Shown here one piece after another: positions 40,465 to 41,712 of a stretch of 41,712 bases of DNA (positions are counted from its first letter, which is position 1; every line of letters begins with the position of its first letter). Origin of the DNA: a virus; IMG/VR virus record IMGVR_UViG_3300021368_000689, positions 1 to 41,712 of that record. One strand, written 5' to 3'. A program made the translations under genes and the position numbers. The notes under the pieces were generated by a model. The model was not told the origin of the DNA. It saw only the letters and a list, made by a program, of their open reading frames with translations, and did not search any database.

Positions 40465-41712
40465 ATGGCAAAAGTTAAGATAAATAAATTACCAAAAGGT
40501 TATGAGCTAGTTGATGGCAAAGTCAAAAAGAAGGCTTTGAAAAGAGATGGTGGTATGGTAACCGGTGATCAAGCTGACTACGGTTTGGTTACAACTCCCC
40601 AAGAGTTTTATGGAGATACAAACTTCAATAACAATGAAGATAACTCTGTAAGATACAGCTTGTCTAGTGTACCTAGAGAAGATGCTAATATAGAAGCTGA
40701 AGGTGGAGAAACTGTTTTAACAGATTTAAGTGGTAATGGTCAGTTTGGATTATATGATATTACAGGCCCAAGACACTCTCAAGGTGGTGTACCTATGTTT
40801 TTGCCAGAACAGTCTTTTGTTTTTTCTGATACTAGTTCTATGAGAATGGGTAGAGATGAGTTAGCAGAGTTTGGTATAGAATCAAGAAAGAAAAAAACAC
40901 CAGCAGATGTTTCAAGAAAGTTTAGACTTAATAATTATTTAGCTGAAATAAATGATCAGTATGCAGATGAAATATCTACAAGAAGTGCTGAGATGATGTT
41001 GAGCAAAAATATGAATAGCTTATCCAAATTAGCATTTGGTCAAGAGCTTAAAAAAGGTTTTGAGGATGGTGTACCTTTAGCAGCATTTCCATACTTACAA
41101 CAACAAGGAATTGATCCTATAGATTTTACTGCAAAGATAGAAGAGCAAACCAGACAGCAAGCTGAATTAAACTTTATTGCTTCTTTACCTCCTGAGCAAC
41201 AAGATCAAATTTTGCGGTTACAAGCTATGATGCAAAATATTGAAAATCCTGAGCAAGGTCAAGTTCAACAATCTCCACAAGAACAAAGTGTACCTGATTC
41301 AGAAGGTGCACCTAACACTGCTGATGTAGCTATTGCTAATGAAGAGCTAACTGCTACAGTTAAAGAAGGTGGTGAATTAGATCAATATCAACAAAAGGGA
41401 GAAGTCAAAATCCAAAATGTAGGATTAAGAAATCCAAAACCTGGAGAAAGTCTTAATGACTACTATAAGGATATTGGAATGGAAAAGATGATGAAGGATG
41501 ATGAAGCAGGTAACTTTGTATGGAATACAGAAACTATGAGTTTTGTACAAGTTGATGAACAATCTAGAAATGAGGGTAATGAAGCTCCTGTTCAAAATGA
41601 AGAAGGATCTAATAATCCTGAAAGTGAACAAGTGACTACAGAAAATCCATTGCCACAAAATCATCCTAAGTATGATTTATTTAATGAGAAATTAAAAGCT
41701 GGTTATAAGCTG
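40465..41712 (+). CDS. Cargo-like virion protein 3 (runs off the window)
   Basis: The open frame starts at ATG 40465, 2 bp after the previous stop, and remains open for 416 codons to the window end. It begins MAKVKINKLPKGYELVDGKV. Residues ~76-125 carry EGGETVLTDLSGNGQFGLYD, then HSQGGVPMFLPEQSFVFSD. This is the pattern GGE...H-S-x-G-G-V...S-F-V-F-S-D that I recognise in crAss-like cargo proteins. A Gln/Glu-rich helical linker follows (about 215-300), then another EGGEL (~300). The rest of the domain architecture lies outside the window. Confidence 0.75.
   Translation, partial: MAKVKINKLPKGYELVDGKVKKKALKRDGGMVTGDQADYGLVTTPQEFYGDTNFNNNEDNSVRYSLSSVPREDANIEAEGGETVLTDLSGNGQFGLYDITGPRHSQGGVPMFLPEQSFVFSDTSSMRMGRDELAEFGIESRKKKTPADVSRKFRLNNYLAEINDQYADEISTRSAEMMLSKNMNSLSKLAFGQELKKGFEDGVPLAAFPYLQQQGIDPIDFTAKIEEQTRQQAELNFIASLPPEQQDQILRLQAMMQNIENPEQGQVQQSPQEQSVPDSEGAPNTADVAIANEELTATVKEGGELDQYQQKGEVKIQNVGLRNPKPGESLNDYYKDIGMEKMMKDDEAGNFVWNTETMSFVQVDEQSRNEGNEAPVQNEEGSNNPESEQVTTENPLPQNHPKYDLFNEKLKAGYKL

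Noticed and set aside
1-41712. Alternative genetic code (TAG or TGA read as an amino acid), known in some crAss-like phages
   Set aside because: GroES-like and terminase genes end at TAG and the first small genes end at TGA, all at sensible C-termini beside the next start. Long genes are uninterrupted under the standard code.

Overview
The window is one arm of a tailed double-stranded DNA phage genome. It is AT-rich, and every gene I can support lies on the + strand, tightly packed, with many 1 to 8 bp overlaps. The gene order (small subunit candidate, large terminase, portal, scaffold, major capsid protein, connector/ring proteins, fibres, a giant muzzle-like protein, then large cargo-like proteins) and several recognisable protein motifs match crAss-like phages (Crassvirales) and related environmental phages of Bacteroidetes. 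The host assignment rests on the near absence of Shine-Dalgarno sequences, AT-rich leaders before ATG, and promoters of the Bacteroidetes TTG-N19-TAnnTTTG type. No tape-measure gene is visible, which favours a short-tailed virion, but the phage group is an inference made without database searches. TAG and TAA are both used as ordinary stops, so no recoding is seen.

Layout. 1-3838 is the packaging operon: two small proteins, a Gly-rich protein of unknown role, a GroES-like co-chaperonin and the large terminase. 3854-9729 holds portal, scaffold and major capsid protein, ended by a terminator. 9802-14890 holds a small capsid-associated candidate, an unknown protein, a connector/ring protein, a probably abundant structural protein with an inserted repeat domain, and a cluster of Cys-rich tail-associated proteins. 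14932-20233 encodes two long fibres that share an N-terminal anchor; the second ends in an S74-type self-cleaving chaperone domain. 20235-21739 carries four small proteins, one with a histone-H1-like Lys/Ala tail. 21869-24689 carries a Cys-rich VWA/Fn3 adhesin-like protein and an Fn3 protein. 24798-26021 is a single-gene transcription unit for a metallophosphoesterase. 26082-34817 resumes the virion module: a conserved small protein, two ring/tail proteins and a 2169-residue muzzle-like protein with its own VWA domain. 34817-41712 encodes three tandem large proteins, the last cut by the window end. They look like internal cargo or ejection proteins and include a zinc-peptidase motif and a lytic-transglycosylase-like domain.

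Transcription seems to be divided by strong hairpin terminators. At 17.4, 21.8 and 26.06 kb the T-tract is followed at once by a recurring TTGTATATTA-like element, so that one transcript ends where the next begins. An AAAACCAA element 5 to 8 nt before the ATG recurs at five genes and may help define starts in place of a Shine-Dalgarno sequence.

There are no tRNAs, CRISPR arrays, transposons or gene-free stretches over 300 bp. The least ordinary parts are the cargo cassette, the two VWA-bearing virion proteins, the H1-like fusion, the terminator-promoter joints and the phage-borne GroES.
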